Source of the DNA: Lunularia cruciata
Taxonomy: Eukaryota; Streptophyta; Marchantiopsida; Lunulariales; Lunulariaceae
Length of the DNA stretch: 64,000 nt
Direction: 5' to 3'
NCBI GenBank assembly: GCA_948567375.1
Contig: OX419762.1
Span: 28,660,608-28,724,607, forward strand
Below the pieces are notes generated by a model. That model was not told the origin of the DNA. It did no database searches and saw nothing but the letters and a program-made list of their open reading frames with translations. This document shows, piece by piece, positions 46,131 through 57,422 of the stretch (the stretch's first letter is position 1; every line of letters starts with the position of its first letter). Position numbers and translations under genes: made by a program.

Positions 46131-46289
46131 TCAAGATGTTATTATAGTTTTGGACTTGGATGATATAGATGTATAGATGAGTGCATGTTCTCAACATGCA
46201 GAGATCTTTTGGAGAGTGATGCCAATGGCCTTTGAGAACTTGGAAATTGCTCAGCATAGGGATACCTTATGTTATGTTACTATTCAAGG

Positions 46290-46530
46290 AAGAGGTTATA
46301 GACCCTCAATCTGTCAATTTCACCAAGGTGACTACACATATCTACAATAGACAACACTTGATGTTACTACAAGTCACACTAACGTGAGAGTGTGTGAGGT
46401 TTTGCCTTTGGAGTCCTTGTGTTGAAAGGATGTGATAGTGTTGTTTGGAAGGATCATGTGCACCATGCCACCTCCCAAACATTGATGGCACTATGGATCC
46501 AAGCTTTGCACTTGTACGTGTAGGCTTCTG
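46290..46530 (+). pseudogene. Family-C integrase tail
   Basis: GRGYRPSICQFHQGDYTYLQ and VRVCEVLPLESLC resemble the SH3-like tail of gypsy integrases (the GDYVYL-type strand). Frames are broken. It links the core to the PHD finger. Confidence 0.55.
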
Positions 46531-46665
46531 TGTATGTTATGCGGCTCTTCTGGTGGAGTTGCTACTATGTTAGTGTGTGATAGTTATTTGAGAGGATAAC
46601 ATATGGCATGTTTAACTCCTCCCCTCATTGTGATTCCTCAAGGATAGTGGTTATGTCCTAGATGT
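46531..46665 (+). pseudogene. PHD finger at the C-terminus of family-C pol
   Basis: One frame reads CMLCGSSGGVATMLVCDSYL then HMACLTPPLIVIPQG and WLCPRC, with stops at two places. The spacing fits a C4-H-C3 PHD zinc finger: C-x2-C, C-x2-Y (second cysteine of this pair lost), H-x2-C, W-x-C-x2-C. PHD fingers bind histone tails, often methylated H3K4 or unmodified H3. The position after integrase suggests a role in choosing insertion sites. Confidence 0.8.
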
Positions 46666-47324
46666 AGTTGACCTTTAGCTAGTTCATTTTTTATATGATA
46701 TAGATTGCAGCTAGGCAACTAACAATGGAGCCCGATAGCACTTGGTCTCCTGATCTTTGCCCACCATATGGGATACCATATACTTGGAATAGATGGCTTT
46801 ATGGACTTAAAGGGACCTAACCACTAGCAAGGGGGGCGATGGTTGTACTTTAGAGTTCATGTATGATTTATGTGTGAGTTGTGCTTCTATAGTGTATGAT
46901 ATTGTGTAACTATGTATATATGCAGGACAATCTTCAAAGAGATTTTAATTTATAAATCTTTTCTTCACAATAGAGTATTTCTTCTTGCACAAAACACTCA
47001 TACAAAATATATAGTATCATGCTCATATCACATGATCATGCTTGATAAAATCATAGTATAAGGTCTATCACTCAAATCATCAATAAAATATCCATCACAT
47101 CGAGTAAAATTTTGTTGATATTTTTGACAAATTATAATGATAGATTCTCATAACTTGTGTATGAAATTTTATCTATGAGAGGGTCACCAGACTTGAGCAA
47201 GGGACGAGATCGATCTAGACTAAATCTTCTAAACTATTTCAAGAAAATCGCCTCTATGAAGTCATCCAAGTCAAATGAGGAATTCTGGAGTGAACTTCCA
47301 CCGTGAGACGAGGCAGGAGAAAAC

Positions 47325-47468
47325 AAGGATTACACATACCGTGGTATGTCTATTCCTTGTGTTTCTTGCAACTCTTAGCGGAATTCAAGCGGAATTCTGA
47401 ATTGAACTTCTACGGTGAGACCAGGCACAGGAACAAGGAATACATATACCTTGGTATGTGTATCCCTT
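47325..47468. repeat. Duplicated segment with two imperfect hairpins
   Basis: A block of about 110 bp (GGAATTCTG-AGTGAACTTC... GGTATGTG) occurs twice (from about 47,280 and 47,390). Each copy carries a hairpin with 16-bp arms and a 2-nt loop: AAGGATTACACATACC at 47,325 and AAGGAATACATATACC at 47,435, each with two mismatches to its partner arm. Confidence 0.75.
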
Positions 47469-48832
47469 AATCCTTACGCATTCCTAGGCGGTCCAACCGT
47501 ATGCGTAAACATGCAACGTAAGTACTCGCATGCAATAGGAGTTCCATTTCCAGAGTGTACTTCCCGACAATAAGCTGCGTATAGACAAACATAGGACGAG
47601 CATTCCACCATGACACTCCCTTACTTAGTCTAGCATGTGGTCAAGAAGAGCAGACAGACAGGCAATAGCAATTTTGACAGAGTTATCATGGTGAGAAACG
47701 ATTCAATAATTTATATTTGGGATAATCTAAAGGTGTACAGTGTCAAGGTAAAGCAGTGTTAAAAATGACATGAGTCGAACATGAACTTGGTATTCAGCAT
47801 ATCGAAACAGATCTAGAGATGATGATAGTATCTTTAGAAGGTAATGATGGGACAGAGACACCTTTTATTGAAACCACTTTAAACATGAATGATGTAAAGG
47901 TTGAACATGTAAAGTAACTAGATCTCTAAAGTTCGAGAAAAGCTTAAAGTTACGCGAAATTAAATTTCGAGGAAGGGACAATGTTTCAGGTGACTTCAGC
48001 GGCTCCCAAGAATCTTTTGAGCTAGGGTGTCACGACATCAGCAGTTTGTAGACGACGGTTAGTCCAGACGTCCTACAGGATACAGTACAGGATCTCCGTG
48101 CAAGGTTGATATGGCCGATTGAAGCCGTCTGTCACAGCGAAGAACGTGAATACTGTACAGTAGATCAGTCACATATTATGCAGAAAGCGCTCAATCTTGT
48201 AAGCTGCCCGACAACGAACACTTGATTGGGTACCACTTTGAGACGCACACGCTTACAATTAGAAGAAGGTAGTTATAGATGGTCTCTCGTCATGAGCATA
48301 ATGTGCGAAAAAAGGAAAGAGCTGCTAACTCAGCCGAGGAGCTGGTCCATACCACACCACGTGTCAGATGCGGGTGAGGACAGTTAGGAAGGGCGTTCGT
48401 AAGAAGCTGAAGACGTGAGCAGGCATCCTGTAAGCGCAGAGACCCAATCCGGTATTCCGGCTGTTCTATGGTACAGTAAAGGTACGTATCATTCAAAAGA
48501 CAAGTTGGCATTACAGCTAAAAGTGCGACTTACATTCTCAGTAAAGCTTGATCGGAAATGGCGCGGTCGTGGAGCGGTAGCAGGAGAATGTTGCTGAAGC
48601 GATCTACACCTTCCATATCAAGGTAAGGACCACGTGCTGAGAATTGTAAGTACAAGCAAGTCCGGCCTGTCCGGAAAGCCGTAAGGCTTAAGCACTGTGT
48701 CATGATCCCCAGATCTCTTAGAAGTCTGGTCGGCTGGGGTAAATTCAATCCTTGGTGCTGTAAACAGAATCTAGCACCAGAAGACTCATTTGATAATTTG
48801 GACATAGTAACCTAACCGGCATGGAGATTAAT

Positions 48833-48864
48833 AGTTGTCGTCAAGCCCTGGCTTGACGACAACT
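48833..48864. repeat. Perfect palindrome, 15-bp arms
   Basis: AGTTGTCGTCAAGCC and GGCTTGACGACAACT are exact reverse complements around a two-base CT loop. It lies in otherwise featureless sequence. Confidence 0.92.
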
Positions 48865-49956
48865 GAATGAAACCTTCCCAGTACGAAGCAGATTTGTCGA
48901 GATTCGGTTGAAACCACGAACAACAACAGCAAACATGGTGCGTTTTCTCCTGAATACAGGATTTTGTAGTCACGATCTCGATATGCAGTCGGTGCGGGAT
49001 AAAAATATCTACGAAGAACGAGAAATCTCTAAACCTTTGCCTAACAAGAAAAGCTCTCTAGGTCAACACAACACGTCTCGATTGCATGAAGGGACTCGCA
49101 GTATCCTGGAGGATTGAGTGCTGTCAAAGTTGTCCTTTAACAGCGTGAGCCACTGTGATCCCGGAAGAGGACGGAAGTCGTTCCTGTTGTCAGGACGAAA
49201 GACACTTGCTCAATGATCCTCCGAGTTGTTCAATCTCCAGTCTTGGTGGTGAGGTTAGACTGGTCAAACACTTACCTCAGTGGTGAAGGTGATAACTATA
49301 AGGTACTTGAGAGCAACTAAACTGCGATTTACATACATTACGTGCACACGTCGGCGTCAAGCTCCCCACATGAGCTCTCCACCAGGTATCGGCATGTAAA
49401 GTTTTTTAGTTGGCAGATAAAACTGCCTTTTTTACATTGAATGTGGTAGGAAGTCTTAACATAGCCGGTTCAGAGAAGTACTAAACCTTCACAACCTTGA
49501 AGACGGATCTTCAAAGGATGATGGCATATTTAGCAGCCTTTGGCCGCATCCCAGTCAGCTCACCAGTCTTATGCTGAAAGAGTCGAAGTTGAAGGGGTAG
49601 TGGGAGCTCGTCACTGGCTGTTCTGATCAAAAACATCCAACAGAATATCCACACTCATGTTTAGCACATTACCGGTCAAAACTGCTTATATTGCCGCCAA
49701 TGGGGCAATGACATCTCCAGGAAAAGATTTCATTAGCGGACGATGCTGCTGCCATATTGCCGTCCTGATCAGAACAGAGTTGCAATCCAGGTTAACTCGC
49801 AAAACAACTGGAAAGAATGGGGGCGGTTGTCCGAATTCCTCGACGTGGCCCAACAACCTGGTTGAAGAGGAAAAACCGTAATCAATCTAACTGTGTCAGG
49901 TTCTCCTCACAATCAAGTTTCCGATACACCAGTTTAAGTTGCAGTTTAAAATTGGT

Positions 49957-50041
49957 GCCTAGCCCCATTTTATCTCTTTTGTCTCTCCGTAGTAGGGCTT
50001 GATGGGGTCTTCCCATCCTTCATGTGGTCTACGTGGTCGCC
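49957..50041 (-). repeat. Family-D dispersed repeat, reversed copy
   Basis: The plus strand reads AGCCCCATTTTATC, GGGCTTGATGGGGTCTTCCC and ACGTGGTCGCC, the reverse complement of the copies at 50,575 and 62,075. With the copy at 50,575-50,662 it forms an inverted pair around 533 bp. Confidence 0.85.
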
Positions 50042-50574
50042 TTTCTGTGGTTTAAGTTGCACACCAGTAAACTAGGACAGGTGAGCTCCTTGTACAAGTT
50101 CAAAATTAAAACACTGGCGCAAAGGTGTCATGATGTACAGAATTCGATACTAAAATTTCCTTGCAGGAGGTTCCGCCTGTATGGAGTCCTGTAGTATAAC
50201 AACTCGATGGAAGATAATATGCGAAAAGATTGGAAACTATGCCAACTCTGTCTTTTGGTCGTCGACTATGACAGCACTGCTAACCTGAGGGCGAAACTAC
50301 TGCTTTGTAGCCGATCTTTCCAATGTTTGAGATTTGCCGGTTGTTCACAGTGCACCAGAGCAAGATACAGACAGATCACTGTACATTCGGCACCTTCAAT
50401 AACGTTGTCAAAAGACAATCGCGGATCCTGTGATCTGACCTTACTAACCAGTACAATTAGGTGGATCGCTGTCGATCTATAGATTGATCTGAATGCGTCT
50501 CAACCCAGATATATTAGAATCCAAGCATAAAGAAAATCACTACAGTAATGTACTTGAGTTCGAAACGAGAAAAA
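50042..50574. other. Segment between inverted family-D copies
   Basis: It contains one 91-codon plus-strand open frame (50,207-50,482) that I do not recognise. The flanking family-D copies make the whole 49,957-50,662 interval a possible non-autonomous element, but no target duplication was found. Confidence 0.4.
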
Positions 50575-50662
50575 GGCGACCGTAGGAAAAACGAAGGATG
50601 GGAAGACCCCATCAAGCCCGGACAAGCGAGAGACAAAAAAAAGGTAACATGGGGCTAAGCCT
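50575..50662 (+). repeat. Family-D dispersed repeat
   Basis: GGCGACCGTAGGAAAAACGA, GGATGGGAAGACCCCATCAA, then a GAGAGAC and a GGTAACATGGGGCTAAGCC block. The similarity to the copy at 53,303 continues for several hundred bases downstream (TGATAAGCTCTTGTGCA-type and CATATAACTCCAAGGCTAGAGG segments), so the real repeat is longer here. Confidence 0.88.
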
Positions 50663-51433
50663 CAATGGAGTCTATGAGAAATCTGCCCTACCGCACCTAA
50701 GATATCCGAGCTATGCAAGTCATACCGTCTACGCACAACTGGAGCATCCAAAGAAATATCCCTAATGTGATTGCTCTCCTATGGATTGCATCAACCATTG
50801 CTCTTTGTAGAGCAATAGACACACGCTGTCTAAAATTTGCTACAAAGTATGAGAGTGAAAGTGATACCCCTGACGCTTAACATGATAAGCTCTTGTGCAC
50901 TCCCAGACAAATGTGTCAAATGTCGTGTCATTCACTCCATATAACTCCAAGGCTAGAGGAACAAAGAGGTGACCTCGTTGCATGCCCCTCTACTTGAAAA
51001 CCTTGCGACCTACTGTTGCACTCATTGCACATCCAGGGGATGGGTAATCATTCCATCTGAAACTGTATCCCACACAAGGTTTGTAGCCACGATATCCACT
51101 ACTGTCACCTGATCATCTCGAACCAAATATAAGTCTACTCTGATACATGTCATATGCAAAGTATATAAACGCTTCTTCCAAGTCATGTATCCACTCTCTT
51201 GTGCCATAATAAACATTATGTCCCTAATGGCATCATGGGTAACTATCCTATGTCATCCAAAAGAATTACGTGTCATGTGAACAGCATTTGCATATAGTGT
51301 AGAACCACCCTCACAAGTGAATAATAATAATACAGATGCAGATATGTGGACCGAACCTAAACGATACCTCATTGCGGTGGAGAGAGTAACGTAACGGGTG
51401 CGCAACTGACAAGTACAAACTTATAAGATAGAG

Positions 51434-51775
51434 AATTTAAATGTTTTTTGCATACGTGAATGCTTACCTCCATTCTCTTTCTGGCCATCGATGACAATTG
51501 AGACATTGGTGACCTTTATTTTGAGAAGAGCTTCTCTCTCTGCAAGTATTATGACTTCCTTACTCAGGCTTGATTTGTACGCAAATGATTATTCATTCTT
51601 ATAAAGAATTTAAATGTTTTTTGCATATGTGAATGCTTACCTCCATTCTCTTTCTGGCCATCGATGACAATTGAGACATTGGTGACCTCTATTTTGAGAA
51701 GAGCTTCTCTCTCTCTCTGCAAGTATTATGACTTCCTTACTCAGGCTTGATTTGTACGCAAATGATTATTCATAG
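51434..51775. repeat. Direct tandem duplication, 173 bp, two copies
   Basis: AATTTAAATGTTTTTTGCAT starts at 51,434 and again at 51,607. The two copies are nearly identical (GCATACG versus GCATATG; CTTTATT versus CTCTATT) apart from extra CT dinucleotides in the second copy, where a TCTCTCTCTCTC run lies. Recent duplication. Confidence 0.92.
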
Positions 51776-53302
51776 ACGAGACGTCGAGTACCCATACTAC
51801 GAATTACACACAATCCCACCAAAATGATTCTTCCACTAATGAACATCGAGTTTGCAATCTTGTCGATTCAGTTGTGGCTGAGATCAGTGCACCGTATGAC
51901 GTTGTACCATATGTATGAATCTAGTTTCCCTTCTCCCGACAAAGGGACATAAACATGCAGTTCTAGCCATCGCAAGAAAAATAAATCAGCGGACAATAGC
52001 ACCGCAATTGCAATTCTCGAGGATACGCCTCGAGTTCTGGAGAAGTGATTGATCCCATCCGCGCGACAATTCGGCTATAATCCCAAGCGCAAACGGAGTC
52101 CCGAGTTCTGCGCACCTTGCATCATTTGAGCGCGACGGTCAAGTCACGTAGCCGCTACGTGATTACATGATACGTGTAGCGTCCATGTTTCCCCCGCTCA
52201 CCGTGTGTTCTTCCATCCTTCGTACTTTAGCCGCACGCCTGTTCTCAAGCTAGCTTTACGGAGAGCCGTATACGACTTCAGGTCCACTTAAAGCACACTG
52301 CCGGTCAATTGTACCCATGTGACGAGAGCCTGTCAATTCAGCCGGTCAATGTGAACACAGTTATTGCACAAGAATGAAAGATCATTTGGTTTGCATCACG
52401 ACCGCATTATCCATTTCAAAGATAGGGGGATTAAAGAAGTTGGTAACGGGTTACGCCTCTCGTTGAATAAAGAAGGAAAGCGGAAAACGACTTTTGATTT
52501 AAGAGGATTATTTTAAGCATGGCTCTCTCCTTCTATGGTGAATTACTTTACAAGCAATTAAAGCTAGCCTTGTTTGTCCGAGGCAAAGAAGTTGTTTATT
52601 TTGACGTATTAATTATAAGTGACGGAAGAATCGATGGAATCATGGGTATCATGGGTCCATCCATTCTTAGCAATATCATGTTGCTTTCAGACCGTTGTAG
52701 AAGATTAATGTCAAAATGAGCATATTCTGAGGAAGATGACTTCTGGACCAAAAATCAGTCTACTTGATCAAATATCTATATCTATATTCTATCTAAATTT
52801 AGATATTGTCCAACGGCACCTACAAGAAGATTGCGGCGATCCTCAATTCGATTCTCTTAGGAATGAAGGTATGTCCTATTGTAGAGTACATTATTCTTCG
52901 GTAGTGGAAAGTATTTTACTTCTTAATTCTTAATTGACAGAAAAATTACATCAATGTGAAACAATATCACATGAATATCAGCTTCTAGTATTCAATGAGG
53001 TGGAGAACGAAAAGCCAATGGATATAAGACATGTGTAGAGTTGTTACTATTACAGTAATATTATTCACTAACATTGATAAAGGAAAGGACGGACACTTCA
53101 GTAACGAAAACATAAATGTAAAAAGGATATATAGATATATATTAATGATCAGAGTTGGGATGCGAGATAGATCCGCAGGTTATAAGTAGTATTTTCGTAG
53201 CTTATTTAGCCACTCATGGTTCGTTGGTCATTATTTATATTGTTATCTTGCATAGCAGGAGTAGCACTCTCTCCTCTTATTTTATAGAAAGAGGAGAGGA
53301 TA
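51776..53302. other. Stretch without a recognisable gene
   Basis: Short open frames only (for example 52,519-52,719 and 52,736-52,933), with no family I recognise and no splice structure that joins them. Confidence 0.4.
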
Positions 53303-53370
53303 TCAAGGATGAGAAGACCCCATCAAGGGAGAGGTAAAAAACACAATAAGTAAAATGGAGCTAGGTCCCA
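53303..53370 (+). repeat. Family-D dispersed repeat, diverged
   Basis: AAGGATGAGAAGACCCCATCAAGG followed by a GGAGCTAGGTCCC segment. Downstream it keeps a CGTATAACTCGAAGGTTAGAGG-like block (about 53,800), matching the one after the 50,575 copy. Confidence 0.75.
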
Positions 53371-53460
53371 ATAACATCCATGTGAAAAGCTTACTCTACC
53401 CTACATTTAAAATATCCCAGCTATCTGAATAAGTATTACCTAGTGTGATTACTCTTCTCT

Positions 53461-53785
53461 TCCGGTCACTGTTCTATCTAGAACAATGGATGCAAAAATA
53501 TGAAAATGCTATCCTCCACGTCTAGTATGATAAGTTCTAGTACATTTAACATTAAATGACAATTCCGGCCACCGTTCTATCTAGAACAATGGATGCAAAA
53601 ATATGAAAATGGTATCCTCCACGTCTAGTATGATAAGTTCTCGTACATTTAACATTAAATGACAACTGTGTCTTCCGGCCACCGTTCTATCTCGAACAAT
53701 GGATGCAAAAGTATGCGAAAGGTATCCTCCACGTCTAGTATGATAAGTTCTCGTACATTTAACATTAAGTGACAACTGTGTCAAA
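53461..53785. repeat. Tandem array of about 105 bp, three copies
   Basis: Three units start near 53,461, 53,565 and 53,674. Each has CCGTTCTATCT-GAACAATGG, TCCTCCACGTCTAGTATGAT and ACATTTAACATTAA. The array lies within the extended family-D copy, which has only one such unit at 50,880-50,930. Confidence 0.85.
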
Positions 53786-53799
53786 CGTCAACGTCGGCA

Positions 53800-56700
53800 C
53801 ATCGCTCCGTATAACTCGAAGGTTAGAGGAGAAGATATCCCTGTGTAGTTTCGTTTCATCTTACAATCTCCCCGAGAACTTATCTTGAAGCACATTCAGT
53901 TGACACCGCTTTAATTGGACACGACACATCTATCTGAAATCAGCTTCGATTGTTCTTTTCCAATTCTCAATGACATGGTAGATTTTGCTAGTACAATGCC
54001 CTATTCTCTTACTTTAAGAGAGAAAGTCGACCCCCGCAAGTTTAGATCATACAGATATCTAGATATAACAAGCCTGTCTAGATAGATGACATTGTCATGT
54101 AGATTTAAATTTGGATTTTGACCCTGAGTACTTCCGATCAGTAGGATAGAATACTCGTTATCATATGTCTATTTCACTCAACTCGATACAAACTTATACG
54201 AGTGAAGTGTTATGTGATGCAGATTATGCTCCTGTTCGCAACCGCATATGACCATCAAACGGGGTTCGCATTGGAAATGCAATGCTCTCAATGTATTCAG
54301 TATCAAGTGTTCATCTTAATTTGCTTGTAGCAGAGGATTAATTCTCATGCTTACATGCTGCTGATCGCATTCTTGCTCGACTTAGAATTCACTAGAAGAA
54401 TCAATAACTACGTATTATATACATTTGCTTCGACTCTTTAATTTCATTTTTACTCTTTTATATCTTTCCGGGTACTCTGAAACAAGAGATTAGTGTATTC
54501 CCCATAAGTTTTCGGAGTCTTTTTATGTAATTTTATTATTGATCCACTCTAATATTTTATCTTTTATTTTATTACTTGTGTATGTCATAAGATTCAAAGT
54601 TTAGTTCACTGTAATCTTTTTCAACTATTTTCAGTACTTGTGTAATTTATATCTTTCATTGATCATTTTGCAGAACATGTGTTTTGTTGGTTTTTTTCAG
54701 TTTATGTTGATTTATATTCTTTCAATTTCAAGTTGATAAAATCTGATTAAATTTTCTGTAATTTTTATCTAGATTCCCATTTTTTTGTTAGAAGAAACTC
54801 TTTTCAATCAAAATATGCCATATTCAACCATGGTAAGCAGTTTACTTTTCATAAATACACTCTCTTATAACAAATTTTGGTTTTAAAGATGACTTAGTTG
54901 ATACTTTTTGACCAAGGTGTCATCTAGGTGGTAGAATTTTTTCAAGTTTTAATCAACATTTTGAATAAAAATAATATAGAAAAGTTCATTTTTTCATCAT
55001 GTTTGAGTATTAAGTTGCTTTTATGTAGGACTTTGGTTAATGGTTTGAATTTTCAGGATTTTGAAATATCAAGGAGATAACATCTTAATAAAATTTTAAT
55101 CACTTACATGTTTTTTTATTTTTTTAGTAATCTCAGGGTAATTTTTCACTAATAAAGGACTAACTACTAATAGAGAAAAATCATTTTTATGATGTTTATT
55201 TAATGGATGGTTTCAAGTTTGTTTTCACATCTATTGTAAATCTCTTTATATCTTTCATAGTTGAAATTTCAAAAAAATTCCTTTTTTCATAATAGATGTG
55301 TTTAGTTGTTCTAAGAAGGTAACCTGTATGGATTTTTATTATTTACACATTTAACATCATGCTAAAAGAAAGAAGGATTACTTTCCACAAAAGAATATTT
55401 TTTTGTCGATAATAACCTTATTGACATATATTGAATATGAGCAAGGCTTCAAAAAGATTTATGGAAAAAATTCAAACCATTTGAGAAGGTCTTCAAAACT
55501 ATTCATAAAAGGTTCTTTATTCCATTTCTTTTTACTTTCTTTTCATGTAAGAGTGTTATTCTTCAATACATTGACTTTTCTTTATCTTTAATATGAGAAT
55601 AAGATCTTTATATTAGTAGAATGTCAAAAAATAAGTTGTCTAGCATAAAATGAATGTTATAAAACTTAGTTGGCTGGTCAGCCCAAGTCTCTTGTGGACT
55701 CAATACCTTGTTCACATTGATTAACTAGCTTAGCAAGTGCCTTGACTTAGTTAGCAAGTTTAGTTGACAAGTTAACGAATAAAAAAAGACTTTTTTTGGT
55801 TGTTCTTACTAGTTGTCTCCCTTAGAAATATATTCTTACTCTATATTTTGTTTCTAATCATAAAAGTTATGATGAAACAAGGATAAGAAATATACCTTAT
55901 ACAGAAATTTATCCAGATGTTTACATTATATTCCTCATGCAGAATTGATGAATAGACTTCACACTGCAGGTATCAAATACCTGTAATCCCGGCAAGTAGT
56001 TTTATATGGATGATTTTATATGGATGATGGTTTTATTTTTATTTTTTATGAGTAGAGACTCATGTTGTTTCACTTAGAGCTCCTGTAAAAATACATATGT
56101 TGCAATTCTAACATTTAAAATAAAACCTGGAAAAGACTTGAAGTTAATAATATAGAGCGCAACTATAAATAAATAAATGGTTGTGATATAATGTAATATA
56201 TGTGATAACTTCATCATTGAATAAAAACTTAGAAAAGCTCACAATCACAAATTCATTTTAGATAATTATTTGCTGGTAGAAATATATTGGATCGTATCCA
56301 AAAATTATAAACATTCAAGTATATCAGTTATTCCCAATGTTATAAATCATATATGATCTGTTGCACTATGATTAGAACGAGAGAAATTGATTGATGAGTT
56401 AACTCTAATATAGAAATGATCAAATCTAGATTTGATTTTTTTATTATCTCTAAAAATAGTTTAATCAAATCTATACATAGGTAGATCATCTAGTTTTCTA
56501 AAGCTTAGATCTCAATATCAAATGAAAATTATCATTGTTAAGAGCTGGACCCACAAAGTAATTTTTGTAATGTCGTGATCAATATCTGCTCATTCTCTCC
56601 CAGTAAAAATGTGCTATTTCGACCAAAATCGTCCAATGATGTTTTCTTCTTTTTCTTCTCCTTTTCTACATGGATGAGCCTACAAGAACATAGATATTTT

Positions 56701-57395
56701 CCCCAGGCTTGAATACAGAAGTTTCACATATTCTCGACTAATACTGGAGACTCTGGAGTCCTACAGTAGCGTTTCTGTAAGCGCATTTCAGGTACGGTTC
56801 GAACTTCTCATGCGATGTCGAGGGAAGCAGGCTGCGGTCTCAGTAGTACTCCTTAGTGCGCAATTCCAGGTCTTTCAAATCAAAAAATTACCATGCAAGT
56901 TTGATATCACAAGAACAAGATGTATTAATGCCAGTTGTTACACTAAACAGCACGATGAAACCTGAGCTAAGCGGGATACCTAAATGAAAAAAAAGAAAAA
57001 AAAAAGAGGAATACAAGGCACTAAGAAATGCAACGGGGAGGAGCAAGCGAGAGAGAACGGGAATGAAAACAAATTTGCTAAACACTAAGAAGTGTAAGAA
57101 GAGCAAGGTAGAGATAATGGGAATGAGAAGGAAAAAAATCATACAGAACTCTGGCTCCAAAGCAAAGCAAAGAGAAAAAAAGAAGTAAGTTATTGTCACA
57201 TTGTGTGACACATATCCTCCGATAACATATTTAATAGGTTGGGAGGAAGACTTTTATGCATGATAGGAGCTCTCATTGTTGTTATATCAATGATGACTAT
57301 ATGCCTGAAAGCACCATAAAATGACCGGTGATTCTCTATCTAAAATATGAAATAAACATGACATAGTCATAACTTCTCTTCTCTGCAAAGAATTT
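53800..57395. other. AT-rich intergenic DNA, no gene seen
   Basis: From about 54,400 the sequence is very AT-rich with many T-runs and no open frame above about 110 codons that looks coding. The minus-strand frame at 56,888-57,211 is low-complexity and Phe/Leu-rich and is not taken as a gene. Confidence 0.5.
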
Positions 57396-57422
57396 CGTGT
57401 TACCTCTCGAAGAGGTAACACG
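57396..57422. repeat. Perfect inverted repeat, 12-bp arms, 3-nt loop
   Basis: CGTGTTACCTCT, CGA, AGAGGTAACACG. Related partial arms follow at once (TTGCACGTGTAACAGGTTAACACG and CTTACCTCTCTTCGAGGT, to about 57,465), so a larger branched structure is possible. Confidence 0.9.

Larger units (their letters stand above)
26460..46840 (+). mobile_element. Family-C Ty3/gypsy element with DNA methyltransferase and PHD finger, ancient and interrupted
   Basis: Plus-strand pieces in order: gag with zinc knuckle (27,530-28,640), protease (30,480-30,700), C5 cytosine methyltransferase (31,254-32,205), RT (32,600-33,067 and 44,361-44,570), RNase H (44,640-45,060), integrase (45,390-46,130), PHD finger (46,531-46,665), and a possible polypurine tract near 46,829-46,840. 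It is interrupted by family-B LTR sequence (28,649-29,851) and by the family-A nest (33,068-44,360). Stops are frequent throughout. LTRs were not identified; a TGGTATGATCTC at about 27,210 may be a degraded primer site. Limits are approximate. Confidence 0.82.
46666..49956. other. Gene-poor stretch after family C
   Basis: A polypurine run (AGCAAGGGGGGCGATGG, about 46,829) may mark the 3' end of family C, with the LTR beyond it unrecognised. After about 46,900 the DNA is AT-rich. It holds two imperfect hairpins (47,325-47,468), a near-perfect palindrome (48,833-48,864) and only short open frames with no recognisable family. Confidence 0.45.

Noticed and set aside
56888-57211. 107-codon minus frame, Phe/Leu-rich
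   Set aside because: Translation of purine-rich low-complexity DNA; resembles a membrane protein only by composition.
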